From assembly GCA_034406715.1 (NCBI GenBank), contig CP137869.1:868001-932000 (forward strand): a stretch of 64,000 nt of DNA, in the 5' to 3' direction. A program made the position numbers and the translations under genes. Under the pieces are notes generated by a model that searched no databases, was not told the origin of the DNA, and was given only the letters and a program-made list of their open reading frames with translations. Positions 1-11,900 of the stretch are shown here, piece by piece. This stretch comes from Rhodotorula mucilaginosa. Taxonomy: Eukaryota; Basidiomycota; Microbotryomycetes; Sporidiobolales; Sporidiobolaceae. Numbering within the stretch: position 1 is the stretch's first letter; the number at the start of each line of letters is the position of its first letter.

Positions 1-2171
1 CGCGAGTCCGACCCGGGTTCGGGAGCTTGATGTCCCGCTTCTTCGTATCGGACGATCCACCAGCACCGCCGCCGCTGCTGCTACCTCCCTTACCAGGGCG
101 CGCCGCAAGCGGCGGCGGCGCGCCAATATCGTCGTCCACTTCCGACGGCACCGGAATGGGCGTCGCCTTCGGCGCATGCCTCAACCGGTCTCTCCGTTCC
201 CGCTCCGCCCTCCGTTCCTTCTCGGCGCGTCGCTCCCGTTCCTTTTGCGCCCGCGCGTCCGCCTCGAGTTGCGCGCGCAGGGCCGCCTCGTCTTCGGCGT
301 TTTCGGCCTCGCGGACTTGAGACGACGCGCTCCGGATCGGGGGAGGTCGGATGCCCGCCAGTCTGCCGTTGGCGGGCGGCAAGGGCGGCGCAGGAGGAGG
401 AGCGGGAGCAGCCGGGGGTGCTGCTGGTGGTAGGGCCGCCGAGAGGTCGGCACCTGCGTCGATTTCGATATAACTCGCCGGTACGACCCCTTCCTCCCCA
501 CTCCCGTTCACTCGCCGAACTTTGCTCCACTCTGCATCATCCGATCCGTCCACAATGAACTCGAGGCGCTCTCCCTCGGTGATGGTGAGTTCGTCGTCAC
601 CCTGCGACTCGAAATCGTACAGCGCAACGGCGTTTCCTTGCCCGCCTCCACCACGGGACGACATAGCTGGAGGAGTAGGGGCAGTAGCAGCGGCGGTGAC
701 CGGGGGTGTCGCCATGGCGCTCCGGATCGGGGGTGGCGGGAGAGCCGACACGCTCGAGGAGGCAGTCCGGACCGGCGGGGGCGGAGGAACATAAGCTGCG
801 GCAGCGGCGGCGGGAGGAGGTGGTGGCGGAGGTGGCGGAGGAGGAGGCGGAGCTGCTGCTGCAGACGAGCCATTGACGGCGGGGACGGGAGGCGCAGACG
901 GAGGAGGAGGGGGAGCAGGGACCCCATTCGGAGTGGCGCCTCCTTCCCCTCGACCTTCTTCAATCTTGTTGACGATCGCTTCAAACGTGTGCTTGTCGCC
1001 GATGACGAAGTGCAGGGGTTCGCCGTCTGGCGTGCTCGGGAAGGAGAGGTGCAGGTGTTTGGATTTCTCGCTCGAGAGATCGGTGAGCGAGGAGAGAGGG
1101 TATTGCTGGACCGGAGTCTGTGCGTGCATTGACGCGGCACTACAAGATCAGTATGACTGCGTCCGATGGATGCAAACTGTGGCAATCACCCAGTCCAGCG
1201 CGAGCGGGGCACGCACCTTGTCGCTCTCGCTCGCAAAGAAGAGCGACCCGTTGCCGACTCCGAGCGTCCCCTTTTTCTTCTTCTTCTTGGCGTCGAGCAT
1301 GGTCACACTCCAAGTCTCGACCGAAGACGCGCCAGCGTGGGCGTGGGCCGCCGCAGGAACTGCGATCGCAGCTGTAGCGGGCGCGGCGTACGAGTTGTGA
1401 TGGTCCTCTGCTTCCTCTTCCTGTGTTTCTTCTTCTTCTTCGTGCTCGTCTTGGACCGGAGCATAAGTCTATGCAGGAGAATGGTCAGTGCTGCCAGTGC
1501 GCGACTGGGCGGATTCCCGCACGCGCGCTTACTTGGGCGGGTTCGGCATAGTCGTCTTGTTCCGCTGCAGCTTCCTCTGCACCGGCGCCTCCCTATATGG
1601 AGAGACTGTGTCAGCAGTTGGATGACTTGCGCGTGCGTGGGAAGGGGGGTTCGTCACTCGCCTCGATGTAGGTCGCGGGCACGTAACCGACGCCCTTTTG
1701 TCCGTTTCCCTTGCGGCAGAGGACCCAGTCTGGTTCCGCCTCGTCAAGGACTTCGAGTTGCTCGCCCTCGACGATCGGCATCTCTTCGTCGTTCTCGAGT
1801 TGACCGGTCTGCTCGTCGACGGCGGGGACATAGTCGTACAGGGCGACGGTGGAGCGGATCGCGGTGACGGGGGCGAGGTACGAGGCGGGGACGAGTCCGA
1901 TCTGCGGAGGGGCCGCGCCCGGTTCGGCGAGTTTGATCTTGACCTTGTGCCAGCTGCCATGTACAAGGGAGAACAGCTCCGTGTTCTGTCAGAGAAGTGA
2001 ACGCAGGCGGGTCGCGTGGGATGGAAGGGGGGGAGATCATGACGCGGAGACTGACTCTGGATCGTCGTCCTCGAGGACCCAGACGACTTGGTCCTCCTGG
2101 ACCGAGATCTCGTCTTCGGTCTGAGCCTGGTACTCGAACTCGACCCTAGCCAGAGCGAGGTGCGTAGCCAT
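1..2171 (-). CDS. SLA1: SLA1-type actin/endocytosis adaptor (5' part, truncated by window start)
   Basis: SLA1 links cargo recognition to actin assembly at cortical endocytic patches. Reading leftward from the ATG at 2171, the product has an N-terminal SH3 domain (MATHLALARVEFEYQ...). A second SH3 follows (ALYDYVP ... GYVPATYIE), then a PH-like region (ETWSVTML ... HLHLSFP). After a long poly-proline linker comes a third SH3 (NAVALYDFESQGDDELTI ... VVPASYIEI), then a Lys/Arg/Glu-rich stretch. The sequence leaves the window just as the SHD1 NPF-binding domain seems to begin (KKRDIKLPNPGRTR). Three SH3 domains followed by SHD1 is the SLA1 order. Introns interrupt it near 1986-2055, 1600-1670, 1470 and 1150-1215. 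The first donor is uncertain: GTCAGT looks best, but the reading phase favours the GTCTCC three bases further on. The C-terminal SHD2 and repeat region lie outside the window. Confidence 0.85.
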
Positions 2172-3523
2172 GGTCGGTCGAGGCCAAAGTGGGGTGCTCC
2201 TGCTTCGTCGTCACGTCGAGGGGCGGGGCGGGGCGGTGGATATTGACAAAATCGAAGCTAGAAAATAGAGTGCACTCGTCTATACGCACGCTGCGCAGCT
2301 CCGACGGTCGTGCGGTCAAAGGTCGCAATTCAACGGGCGTCACCCGTGGCTCTCTTGACCGGCTTGACCTTTGCTGGTTTCCGGACTCGGCAGATCCAGT
2401 GAGGAGCTGAATATCACGCTTAGGCCCACACCTCCAGCCCGCGATGCTCCGCTGCAACACCTCTCTCAGGCGACTGCTCGTCATCTCCTCCCCGTGCCAA
2501 TCGCGCATCTCAGCTGCTCTCGGAATATACGGAGCTCGTTCGAGACTCGACTTTGTGCTCTCCCGAGGAAGCTGATGTGCTACGAACAATGCGCGCACGA
2601 GAACGCCGCTCGCGATCCGCTCACCCTCGCTCTCCGGCTGCGGAATTCGGCACCCTCCTCCGCGGTCCTTTCGAGTACCATACGGACCCTTCTTCCTCGC
2701 CATTCCTTACTCAGCAAAGCTCTCTGCGCATCTTGCTGCCTCCGAATCGTCGTCGTGCGACAAAGTCCGACGTTCAGAAACAGCTCTGACGGCTTCCCAA
2801 GTCGCCGCAGGTAACTCGGCCCTCCGTCTGACTCGTCACACGACCGGCCCTGGGCTTCTTTGGGCCCAGAGACTCGACCTCGCTTCCGTCGCGGTTCGAT
2901 CGAGAGCTACCAGGCACACGGCCAAAGCCAGCCGTCCGTGGACGTCCCGATGCCGAGTGTCCGACCAGCAATCGCTGTTCTGTTCGCACGCCGGCAGACG
3001 CCGGGCATCTGCGGACGGCTCATCTGCTCAACCCGGTTATCGTTTCCGTTCTTACAGACCCGAACATCGTATAGAAGTTCAGCTCCGGTACGATACACGT
3101 TGCGCGAGGCTCGTCGTTGGCGCTGAGAGCTTTTCCTGCTCGCCGGACAGGCCGTTCCTGCTTTGCCACGCCCTGTTCTCCGCATTCCACGGCCAAACCT
3201 CACCGTACCAAACCATGGTCGCTCAACAGGTCCTCAGTCGGACCCTGCAGTCCCGCAAAGCGCGGCCGAGACAGCTCTGCCTGCGAAGCTGCAGTCGCTG
3301 CGTGTCCAGACGTCGGATCCCTGGTGGATTTCCCTCGCGCACTTGAAAGGACAGTCCCCTCTAAGAATGCAGCGGCACGCGCTAGCTCTCGAAATGCATT
3401 GTAGAGCAGCTTTGAAAGGTTTTTCTCGTCGGCCTCAGCAGACTTTCGCGTGAAAGGGCTGCCTTTCGGACTGCAAAGAATACTCGACACCAAGCGCAGG
3501 GCGAGCGGCGTGCGTCTACAGTC
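2172..3523. other. 1.35-kb interval between divergent SLA1 and rhomboid genes; no gene resolved
   Basis: The interval should hold the SLA1 promoter and the rhomboid promoter, but it is longer than its neighbours. On the plus strand it contains several open stretches that look protein-like without forming a complete gene. Frame 3 is open from about 2421 to 2792 (includes LLSEYTELVRDS and PEEADVLRTMRARERR) but has no upstream ATG. Frame 2 is open from about 2715 to 3346. Frame 1 contains a segment at 3265-3453 (LRVQTSDPWWISLAHLKG). A short ATG frame starts at 2444 and stops after 43 codons. The minus strand is also open in places (for example 3200-3493). I could not join these by convincing GT-AG introns, so I leave the interval unassigned. 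Confidence 0.4.
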
Positions 3524-4861
3524 ATGTTTCGAGCAACTGCACGGAGGAGTCTACCACGGCGGAGCCCGTCCCCGTCTCTAGCGACATCGTCATCTCCGCT
3601 GCCCTTTCCAGCCTCAAGAACAGTCCCGCCCGCCGCGCAGCCTATATCGTTCCGAGCAACGCGCCAGGTCGGCTTCACAGCAGCCACCGTAGTCGTCGCC
3701 ATCGGAGCCGGCGCCTGGTACACGAATCAAGACACGCTCGAACGCACTTCCTCGTCATCGTCCTCGCTCTTCTCGTCCTGGTCCCGAACCCTCTCCGGCG
3801 CACCTGGCACAGGATTACAGCCTTCGCTCGCTCGGCAGAGATGGGAAGAGACGTACGCGCGCGCGTCAGAGTGGGTCGCGCGGGTGCCTGGGAACCGACT
3901 CGCGATCATCCTCGCTGAGAATTGGGTCGAGATGAGCGAGGCGAAACGGACGTCGGCGGGCCTGATTGCTTCGTTCGTCGGGATCTGGCTGGCCTGGAGA
4001 TTACCTGGCAAGCTCGGGATCGGGCAATGGCTCGCGCATCAGCCGCTGAGCGGCAAAGCCATCACGCTCTTGACTTCGACGTTCAGCCACCGAGTAAGTT
4101 CATCCGCCTCATATTCACACCGGACCGCGGCGAGGAGTACATACATAAATCAGAACAAAGCGACCTGATCTTACACCACCCGCTTCAGACTCTAACCCAC
4201 CTCGGCTTCAACTCGATCGCCCTCTTCTCCTTCTCCGGCGCCACTTTCGCCGCCCTCTCGCACGCCGATTCGGACCTCCTCCCGCGCTCGACCTCGCGGT
4301 ACGAGTTCCTGACCCTGTTCGCGACGGCCGGGGTCGTCTCGGCGCTGGCGTCGCATTTGTGGTTCTCGAGGGTGATGGCGGGCGGTTTGCTCAAGAGAGG
4401 GTTGACGACGCGGGAGGTGCGGAGTGCAGTTCTGCCCAGCTTGGGCGCATCGGGTTCGTGAATTTTCTCCCCAGATTCTTGAGCTGGTGGATGTAGATTC
4501 CCCTTCGCTGACAGAAACACTCGCGACAACAGGCGCTGTCTACGCCCTCGTGTCCCTCACCGCCCTCTCTTTCCCCTCCACTTCCGTCTCTCTCATCTTC
4601 CTCCCCTTCTTCCCCATCCCAATCGGACTCGCCACTTCAGCGCTCGTCGCAGTAGACGTGATCGGTTTGGTCCGCGGTTGGCGGATGTTTGACCATGCGG
4701 CGCATCTGGCCGGCGCGGCGATGGGAGCTGGGTGGTACCTTGCTGGACATGCGCTATTCGAGCAGGTCAGGAAGTGGATGTGGGACGGGCAGAAGCAGTG
4801 GGTAGAGGAAGAGCGAGGTAGAAGGCGAGATCGGGGCGTGGGCGGGTGGGTGTCTATCTAG
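3524..4861 (+). CDS. PCP1: Mitochondrial inner-membrane rhomboid protease (PARL/Pcp1 family)
   Basis: This is an intramembrane serine protease. Its yeast homologue Pcp1 processes Mgm1 and cytochrome c peroxidase. The gene has three exons: 3524-4093, 4189-4453 and 4533-4861, giving 387 residues. The Arg/Ser-rich N-terminus (MFRATARRSLPRRS) is a typical mitochondrial presequence. It is followed by a hydrophobic segment (AATVVVAIGAGAWY) and the rhomboid core. The core shows HRTLTHLGFNS at the first splice junction, the catalytic serine motif GASGAVY, and the catalytic histidine helix DHAAHLAGAAMGAGW. The second intron has a weak donor (GTTCGT) and splits the glycine codon right after the active-site serine. 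A highly charged tail (EEERGRRRDRG) ends the protein. It converges with the LRR gene, whose stop is about 130 bases downstream. Confidence 0.88.
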
Positions 4862-4989
4862 AACTATCGTAAGGGAGAAAGATATCGCTAGAAGCTCGAG
4901 AGAGCATCGCAACTCATTCACAGACCTCGCGCTCTCGTTGATGCACGATGTTACAACGACAGGGATTGTCAAACTCTAACTCAAGACTT

Positions 4990-7544
4990 TTAACGTCTAC
5001 CTCTGAACGCCGCCAGGGTGGACCGTTTCGGCAGGACGGTCCCGGTTTTGACCAGGTTCTTCGGATCGCTGCGAGGAGTATACAGCGCTTGGGACTTTTT
5101 AGCGACGCTCTTGTTCGTCAGCGTCGAGGAGCTCGGTGCAGCAGAGAAGGGAAACGCGGCGGCGGAGGAAGGCGATGAGGACCCAGCCGGATGGACGAGA
5201 TTTCGAGACGGGGACGACGAGCTCCTGCCGCCGCCCAAGAGGGTCGAGCCGGAGAATGTCCCAAAGGGCGTCTGGGCATAGTCGCCCGTGGCGTCATCTC
5301 GTCGTCGCTTCTTGGTGAGCGTCGGCGTTGGCGGTACGACGGCCCTCTTCCTCTTGCCGGGATCCACGGGGTTCCGTTCGACCATTGGGAGCGCTTCGAC
5401 CGGCGCTGCTCGTTCCGCTTCGTCTTCCCACGGAGGGACGTACGGCATAAGCCTGAGCAACATCCCTTCCTCCTTCTCCGGGATCCCAAACGTCCTCTCT
5501 CCGCGCTTTTTGATCCTCCGATCGACGCCGCCGCCGCCGCCCGCGTATCGGTACTGGTAGAAGAGCGAACCTTCCTCTTCCTCCCGCGCTTGAGCAGCGA
5601 TCGCTTCCGCTTCGGCAGCGCGGTAGATCTCTTCGGCGTGCGCTTCGGTTTCGTCGTCCGAGTACGGGTCGCGTTCGTGCGGGATCCATGCGCCTCCCGA
5701 CGGCGGGTGGAATCGACGCAAACCAGCTGCGTAGAGCGTCCCAGCCCTGGCGGAGTCGTGCTGCTCGTCGTTTATCCATCCGCTCCCGCCACCGCCCATC
5801 ACGGCATCGTCCCTGAGGCGGAACGGCGCGCCCCGCTCGCCGGGCTCTTTCCGTCCGCTCTCTTCGACCGCGACACGCGAGATCGGTACCGTACTCGTGA
5901 TACCTCCATAGGCCGTATGGTGCGTCGCGTGCGTCTGCGCAGAGCGAATCGCGAGTTGGGCTTGATACAATTCTTCGACGGTGCGAGGTCGAGCTGGATC
6001 CGGTTCGGGTTTCGGACCGCCGCTGCCGGCCTTTGCCGACGCGGACGTGCGAGTCAACGCGGTGATGTGGACTCCAACGGGTTTGTGCGCTCCTGATCTA
6101 GCCGACACGACAGGAGTGGCTGGACTACCGAGTTGGTGCAGGAGGTGGATCATGAGCGCCGGAGAAAAGTTTGTCGGATCAAACAGCTCGACCTCGATCT
6201 GTGGCGAGATCAACGTTTCGCCGATTCGGTCCTTGTCGATGTCGGTTCGGGACTCGCGCGGAGGTCGGAAATAGGTCGTGCGGGTGACGGCGGGAGCGTT
6301 CGGTAAGCTGAGGAGGGCCGAGTTGATTTGTTTGCGGAGGGAGGACGTGCAGCCCGAGGCGCGGATATCTGCAGGGCGCGACTGGTGAGTGTGGGTTTTC
6401 AACAACAACTCGAGGGCGAAGGAAAGACAGCCCCTCGTCCGACGTACCGAGAAGCCGGAGATTGGAAAGGACCGCGAGCGGTGCCACGCCCGCATCGGTC
6501 ACTTTTCGGAGCCCTCGCAAACTCAGCACCTCGAGTCGCTGATACTGCGGCCGTTCTTTCGCAGCTCGTGCGATCCATGCGAGTCCGCTGTCGGTGATCC
6601 CGGTCCCGTCGAGGCGGAGGACGGCGAGCAAGTGGGAAAGCGGGTCTCGGAGTTTGTACACGTCGTCGTCGGTAAAAGTTGGCAGGGATCGCAGGTCGAG
6701 ATAGGCGAGGAAGAAGGTCGGAGGCGGCGGCGGTGGTGGTGGTGGTGGTGGTGGCGGAGTCGGAGCCGAATCTGTTGTGGTGAGAGACCGGAAGCGGTGG
6801 TACGCGGCATCGGCGTTGATCTCTTTCAGGACTTCGAGCTCTGCCGAGTCGCTCACGACCAGATCGCGGTAGGTTTTCCACCGCGCAGGCATCTCGGATC
6901 CGACGCGGGTCGCGACGTCCAGCCAGACTTGGAAAGGTAACGCTGTCTTTGACGAGTCTTCGGCCGAAGCGCTTTCCTCGACGGCTTGGAGCAGTTTCGG
7001 GATCCAGGCTCGATGTCGATCTGGGTCGAGCGCGTCGAGAATGCCCGGTTGGCCGTACGATTCGGCGAGGACTTGGAGGCAGAGGTCTGCCAATCGAGGC
7101 AGGGACGAGGTCCTGGTCGGCGGAGCTGCCGCCGCCGCCTTCGACCTTGACTCTTTCCGCGCGGCATAGGCGAGCGCGTCGAGCGCTGCTCGAGATTTGG
7201 TCGGAGCTGATTTGCCGAGCGCATAGTCCTGCGAAGAGAGATTCCTGTCAGCCTTTTCCAACATCATCGCGTCGAGGCGCGAAGACGGAAACGAGCAAAC
7301 CAACCTTGTAGGCGATGCCGGCGATTGCGCTGAGCGTGTAGCGCTTCGACCTAGGTACAGACTCGCGTCAGTTCAACACTTGTACGCCGGATGGCAGTAC
7401 TCACGGCTTCGAGTTGGACTCTGTCTCTTTCTGTTTCCGCCGGATCAACCGCGCCCGTTCTCGGACGAGGTGCTCCCGTTCTGCTGCTTCCTCGGCTGCC
7501 GTAGTTCGTCGAGGCTTGTACACTCCATCGAACAGTTCGGGCAT
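4990..7544 (-). CDS. Leucine-rich-repeat (AMN1/RNI-like) protein with long disordered tail
   Basis: The exons are 7405-7544, 7305-7350, 6448-7228 and 4990-6368, giving 781 residues. An ATG at 7560 is out of frame, so the start is taken at 7544 (MPELFDGVYKPRRTTA). The N-terminal half is helical. It is followed by a run of about 14 prolines (plus-strand 6724-6763), and then leucine-rich repeats of the cysteine-containing type: YLDLRSLPTFTDDDVYKL, VLRLDGTGITDSGLAWI, VLSLRGLRKVTDAGVAPL and LRLLDIRASGC. The last repeat forms only across the 6369-6447 intron. The C-terminal half, about 400 residues, is Gly/Ser/Arg/Glu-rich and looks disordered, with basic patches (KKRRRDD). LRRs of this sort occur in F-box proteins and in Amn1, but no F-box is visible. 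I do not recognise a specific orthologue, and its function is unknown. Confidence 0.7.
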
Positions 7545-7871
7545 CGCGACGTCGGCATGTGCTCAGGAGTGGTGGTGAGGAGAAGCCAGGGAGGCACGTG
7601 ATTTCTCATCGGCTGGTGCAGATCTTTGCGCACATTGGCTAGACCTGTAGCTGGCTAGGCCGGCCGGGAAGCTACCTCTTAGCTTCGAGAAACAGATCGC
7701 CCCTCTCCGGGCAAGACTTCAGCACCCAGATCATCAATTCCCGCTTCCCCACCCGTACCCTTATGTAGTCCCTCCCTTGCTTCGACGCGAGCTTTCGCCA
7801 TCTCGAGATCGACAGTACATACCACCCCTTGGAATCGGTCCTCAGTCCGCAAACTCGAAGGCCTCCCGACC
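7545..7871. other. Divergent intergenic spacer
   Basis: This spacer lies between the divergent LRR gene and the small membrane-protein gene and presumably holds both promoters. I see no tRNA, no repeat and no convincing extra coding exon. Confidence 0.5.
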
Positions 7872-8251
7872 ATGAGCCTCGCGACGACGACCCTCTCCGT
7901 CCTTCACATCACTGTCGGGCGAGTGCCCTCATCGCCCCCTCGTTCACGGCGGCCTTTTTCGGCCTCGTACCGGTTCCGTCGTCCCTCTTTGTCACGCGCC
8001 TGTTTGGCAGCCGCGACCTCGCCCTCGGGCTCGCCGTCTGGGCCACTAACGGCTCGGGGACCCGGGACCGCAGGACGACGACGAAGACCGAGCGGCGCGG
8101 GGCGTTGTGGATCGCCAACTTGGTCAACGCGATCGATATTGTCAGTTGCGTGTGGTCGTACTACGAAGGGAGCATCAACACGGCCGGAGTGCTGTGGGGC
8201 GCTCCGGGAGCGGCGTTCTTGCTCCTGCTCGGCTGGGTCGGCATCAGGTGA
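7872..8251 (+). CDS. Small DUF4267-like multi-pass membrane protein, apparent frameshift near the N-terminus
   Basis: From the ATG at 7872 the first 17 codons read MSLATTTLSVLHITVGR. The family-like continuation, ALIAPSFTAAFFGL, lies in another frame. That frame then runs open to the TGA at 8249-8251 and contains RLFGSRDLALGLAVW, ANLVNAIDIVSCVW and a final hydrophobic helix (GAAFLLLLGWVGIR). The pattern of a GRALIAP-like start, a glycine/arginine loop (FGSRDLALG) and an aspartate-bearing third helix resembles the fungal DUF4267 membrane proteins, as I recall that family. No ATG precedes the second frame. The coding sequence therefore seems to carry two extra bases or lack one around 7918-7925, unless an upstream exon exists that I missed. 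The role is unknown. Family assignment is moderate, and gene integrity is uncertain. Confidence 0.5.
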
Positions 8252-8940
8252 GTTTCGAGAGGGCGGGCGAGGGCAAGGACGGGTTCAGTCGGGATCGGCG
8301 GGATGGAGGGACAGTCACGGCTTCTGGCTCATGCTGAAAACTGCGCACAACGTGGTCAGGGACGTCGACACGGTCTGACGAGCGGCTACAGGGTTTTCGT
8401 GCTGGTCGTTCGGGGGCGCGGTCTCATCAGAGTGATGCGGCGCGGAGACAGATTGTACATCTTGCAAGCAGAGATTCGTGGACGCGGGTACCCTCTGTCG
8501 CACCGACGGACGCGAATCAGAGTGAGGGCGAAGACGTCGGGGACATGTCGAGAGCAGGGTGGAAATAGCATCGATCCGGGAGCTTGAAGAAGAGGCGGCG
8601 AGGTATCGGATCGAGAGCAGGTCACGTATAGGCCCTCATCTGAGCAGTCTTATTCAGTAGGAACACGCCCGCATTGGTTAGCGGTTGAACCGGGTGAAAG
8701 GCGAGAGCGACAAGTCGACGACGAGCGGGTTGACCGACTACGACTCGCTCCCACAAGAGAATACACGCTAGAGACTTGTACAGGGACTGCTGTATCTCAG
8801 CCAAGGCCCGCAGTCTAGCCTCGCTTCTCACCTCGAGACCTCGAGACCTCACCGCCGTCGAGACCTCTCGCGTCTCGTCTCGCTTCATCGACCGACGACC
8901 GGCGACCCGTGCAAACACTGCGAAAGCATAGCCAGGAACC
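8252..8940. other. Intergenic region upstream of CLF1
   Basis: About 690 bases separate the small membrane-protein gene from CLF1. It should contain the 3' end of the former and the CLF1 promoter. A minus-strand open frame (8622-9179) runs into CLF1 exon 1 and looks like chance. I see no tRNA or repeat. Confidence 0.5.
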
Positions 8941-11900
8941 ATGTCGCGTGAAGGTTCAGGCAGGGTCAAGAACCGCGCACCCGCCGCCATCCAGGTCCGT
9001 CCCTCCACTCCCCTCACTCTCCTTGCCATCCCACGCTCACTGACACCCACGCCGCGCAGATCACGGCCGAGCAACTCTTGCGAGAAGCCGCCGACTTTCA
9101 GGGACAAGCACCGCCGAAACCGAAGCAGCGCGTAGAAGACTTGGAAGAGCTGCACGAGTACCGCGCGAGGAAACGGCAAGAGTTTGAGGAAGTCATCCGC
9201 AGGACCAGGTCAAACGTATGCGTTCTTCGGTCTCGCCCGCCACTTTCTGTGCCCAGAGAACTGACCCCAGCTGCCCCCCAACACCGCCCGCAGATCCAGG
9301 CATGGATCAAGTACGCCAACTGGGAAGCGAGCCAGAACGAGTTTCCGCGGTCAGTCGAACCCTCGTCTCTTTCGCTTCCAACAGCCACGAGTTGTGACTG
9401 ACCGAGGTGGTGCACACACACAACAGCTCGCGGTCCGTGTTTGAACGCGCTCTCGATGTCGAACCGACCAACATCAAGCTGTGGCTGTCTTACACCGAAA
9501 TGGTACGTACGGGGACGGGCGGGGGCAAATCTGCCGTGCGGTCATGCTGATGGAGGCATCGATTCTGAGAACGCATGGCTGACGGAACGCGAGTCCACCT
9601 GGCCGCCACGTACAACAGGAACTGAAGGCGCGCAACATCTCGCACGCCCGCAACCTCTTTGACCGCGCCGTGACCCTCCTGCCGCGGATCGACCAAGTCT
9701 GGTACAAGTACGTCTTCCTCGAGGAGTTGCTCGGCAACGTCGCCGGCGCCCGCCAAGTCTTTGAGCGCTGGATGGCCTGGGAACCGAACGACAAGGCCTG
9801 GAGCGCCTACATCAAACTCGAAGTCCGGTACCAAGAGTTGGACCGCGCGAGCAAGTTGTACGAGCGGTTGATCAACTGCCACCCCGAACCGAAACACTTT
9901 GTCAAGTGGGCCAAGTTTGAAGAGGAGCGCGGCAACGTCGGTGCGTCCCGACCGACTTACCCTGTTCTTGGTGGCGCCGGTTTTACTTCACCCGAGTTTT
10001 TCGCTCGGAAGCTGACGCTGCAAACCACTCCTATGGTGAGGGAATTACAGACCGCGCGCGCGAGATCTATCAGATGGGCTTCGAATTCTACGGCCAGGAC
10101 GAGGAAGGGATCGACAAGTCGCAGTCGTTGTACTCGGCGTTCGCCAAGATGGAAGTCCGGCACAAAGAGTACGACAGGGCGCGGGTCATCTACAAGGTGG
10201 GTCCAGCGACGTTTGCATTCGAGCTCTACGCTGGTCGAAGCTTAACATTTGAGGCTAACGATGCGATCGTCTGCTTTGTGTGCCCACAGTTCGCCCTCGA
10301 GCGGTTGCCGCGGTCTCGCTCGTCGCAGCTCTACGCCTCCTACTCCAACTTTGAGAAGCAGTTCGGCGACCGGTCCGGCATCGAAGTGACCGTGCTCGGC
10401 AAGCGCCGCCTGCAGTACGAGGAAGAGTTGTCGCACGAGTCGCGCAACTATGACGTCTGGTTCGACTATGCCCGACTCGAGGAGGACGCGTACCGGAGTG
10501 AGAATGGGTCCGGCGACGCGCTCAAGCGGGTCAGGGAGGTGTATGAGCGCGCGGTCGCGCAGGTGCCGCCGAGTGAGGAGAAGCGACACTGGCGGAGGTA
10601 CATCTTCTTGTGGCTCAACTATGCCCTCTTTGAGGAACTCGACACCAAGGTACATACCCATTTCCCGCTTCCTTTCTTCTTCTTGACGCGCTCATGTTCT
10701 GACTCGCGTGCGTGACTTACCAAAACCCCGATCTCAGGACCTCCAACGAGCGCGCGAGATCTACCGCGCGTGCTTGAAACTCGTCCCGCACAAGAAGTTT
10801 ACGTTTGCCAAAGTCTGGGTCCAGTTTGCCGAGTTTGAAGTGCGACAGCAGGACCTCGATGCCGCGCGCAAGATTCTCGGGATGGCGATCGGGATGTGCC
10901 CCAAGGAGAAGGTGCGTTACCTTCCGCAACTCTTGGCTACACGAAAGACATGGCCAATCTCTGACCTACTCTTGCACCTCGCAGCTCTTCAAGGACTATG
11001 TCGATCTCGAGTTGCGGTTGCGCGAGTTTGACCGGTGCAGGATCATCTACCAAAAGTGGCTCGAGGTGAGTGCTGCCTTTTGGTGGCAACCGTCCCTCTC
11101 CTTCTCGCGCCTGCGTACCTCGCCTCGCTCTGACACTCACTCTCCTTCGGATAGTTCGATCCGTCCAACGCCTCGGCCTGGATCAAGTTCACCGAACTCG
11201 AATCCGTCGTCGGCGAGTACGACCGCGTCCGGGCGATCTACGAACTCGCCGTCGACCAACCCTCGATGGACATGCCCGAACTGATCTGGAAATCCTGGAT
11301 CGACTTTGAGTACGACGAGGAGGAGTACGACCGCGCTCGCGAGCTGTACGAGCGACTGTTGCGCCGCACGAGTCACGTCAAGGTTTGGGTCTCGTTTGCC
11401 CAGTTCGAGGCCAACGTTGGATTGGCCGAGGCGGCGGCACTCAGTGGCGAGAACGACGACGACGAAGACGACGACGAGGAGGGTGGCGCGGCGCAACCGA
11501 AAGCGCCGGTCGAGGTGGATCAGGCGGCTGTCGAGGCGGCCAAGCAGCAAGGTCTCGAACGCGCGCGCAAGGTGTTCGAGCGGGGCTATGCCGACCTCAA
11601 GAAGAAGTCGCTCAAGGAAGAAGTCAGTCCTGTTCCCACCTGTTCCCCTCTTTCTCTCGCCTCAGAAATATCAGTAGCTGACTCCCTGGCCCCTTGACGC
11701 CCGACGCCCGTCCGTCAACTCTTACCAGCGAGTCGTCTTGCTCGAAGCATGGAAGGCGCTCGAGGCCGCTCATGGCGACTCGGCATCGCTGGCCAAGGTC
11801 GAAGGCATGATGCCTCGCGTCGTCAAGAAGATGCGCAAGGTCGAGGGCGACGCTTCGATGATGGAGGAATGTACGTCCACCCCGCGCTGAGCCTTTTCTC

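Noticed and set aside
2875-2910. tRNA B-box-like GGTTCGATC
   Set aside because: No matching A box, acceptor stem or anticodon arm can be drawn around it.
6724-6763. GGC/GGT triplet run as a free microsatellite
   Set aside because: It encodes the poly-proline stretch of the LRR protein and is explained by coding.
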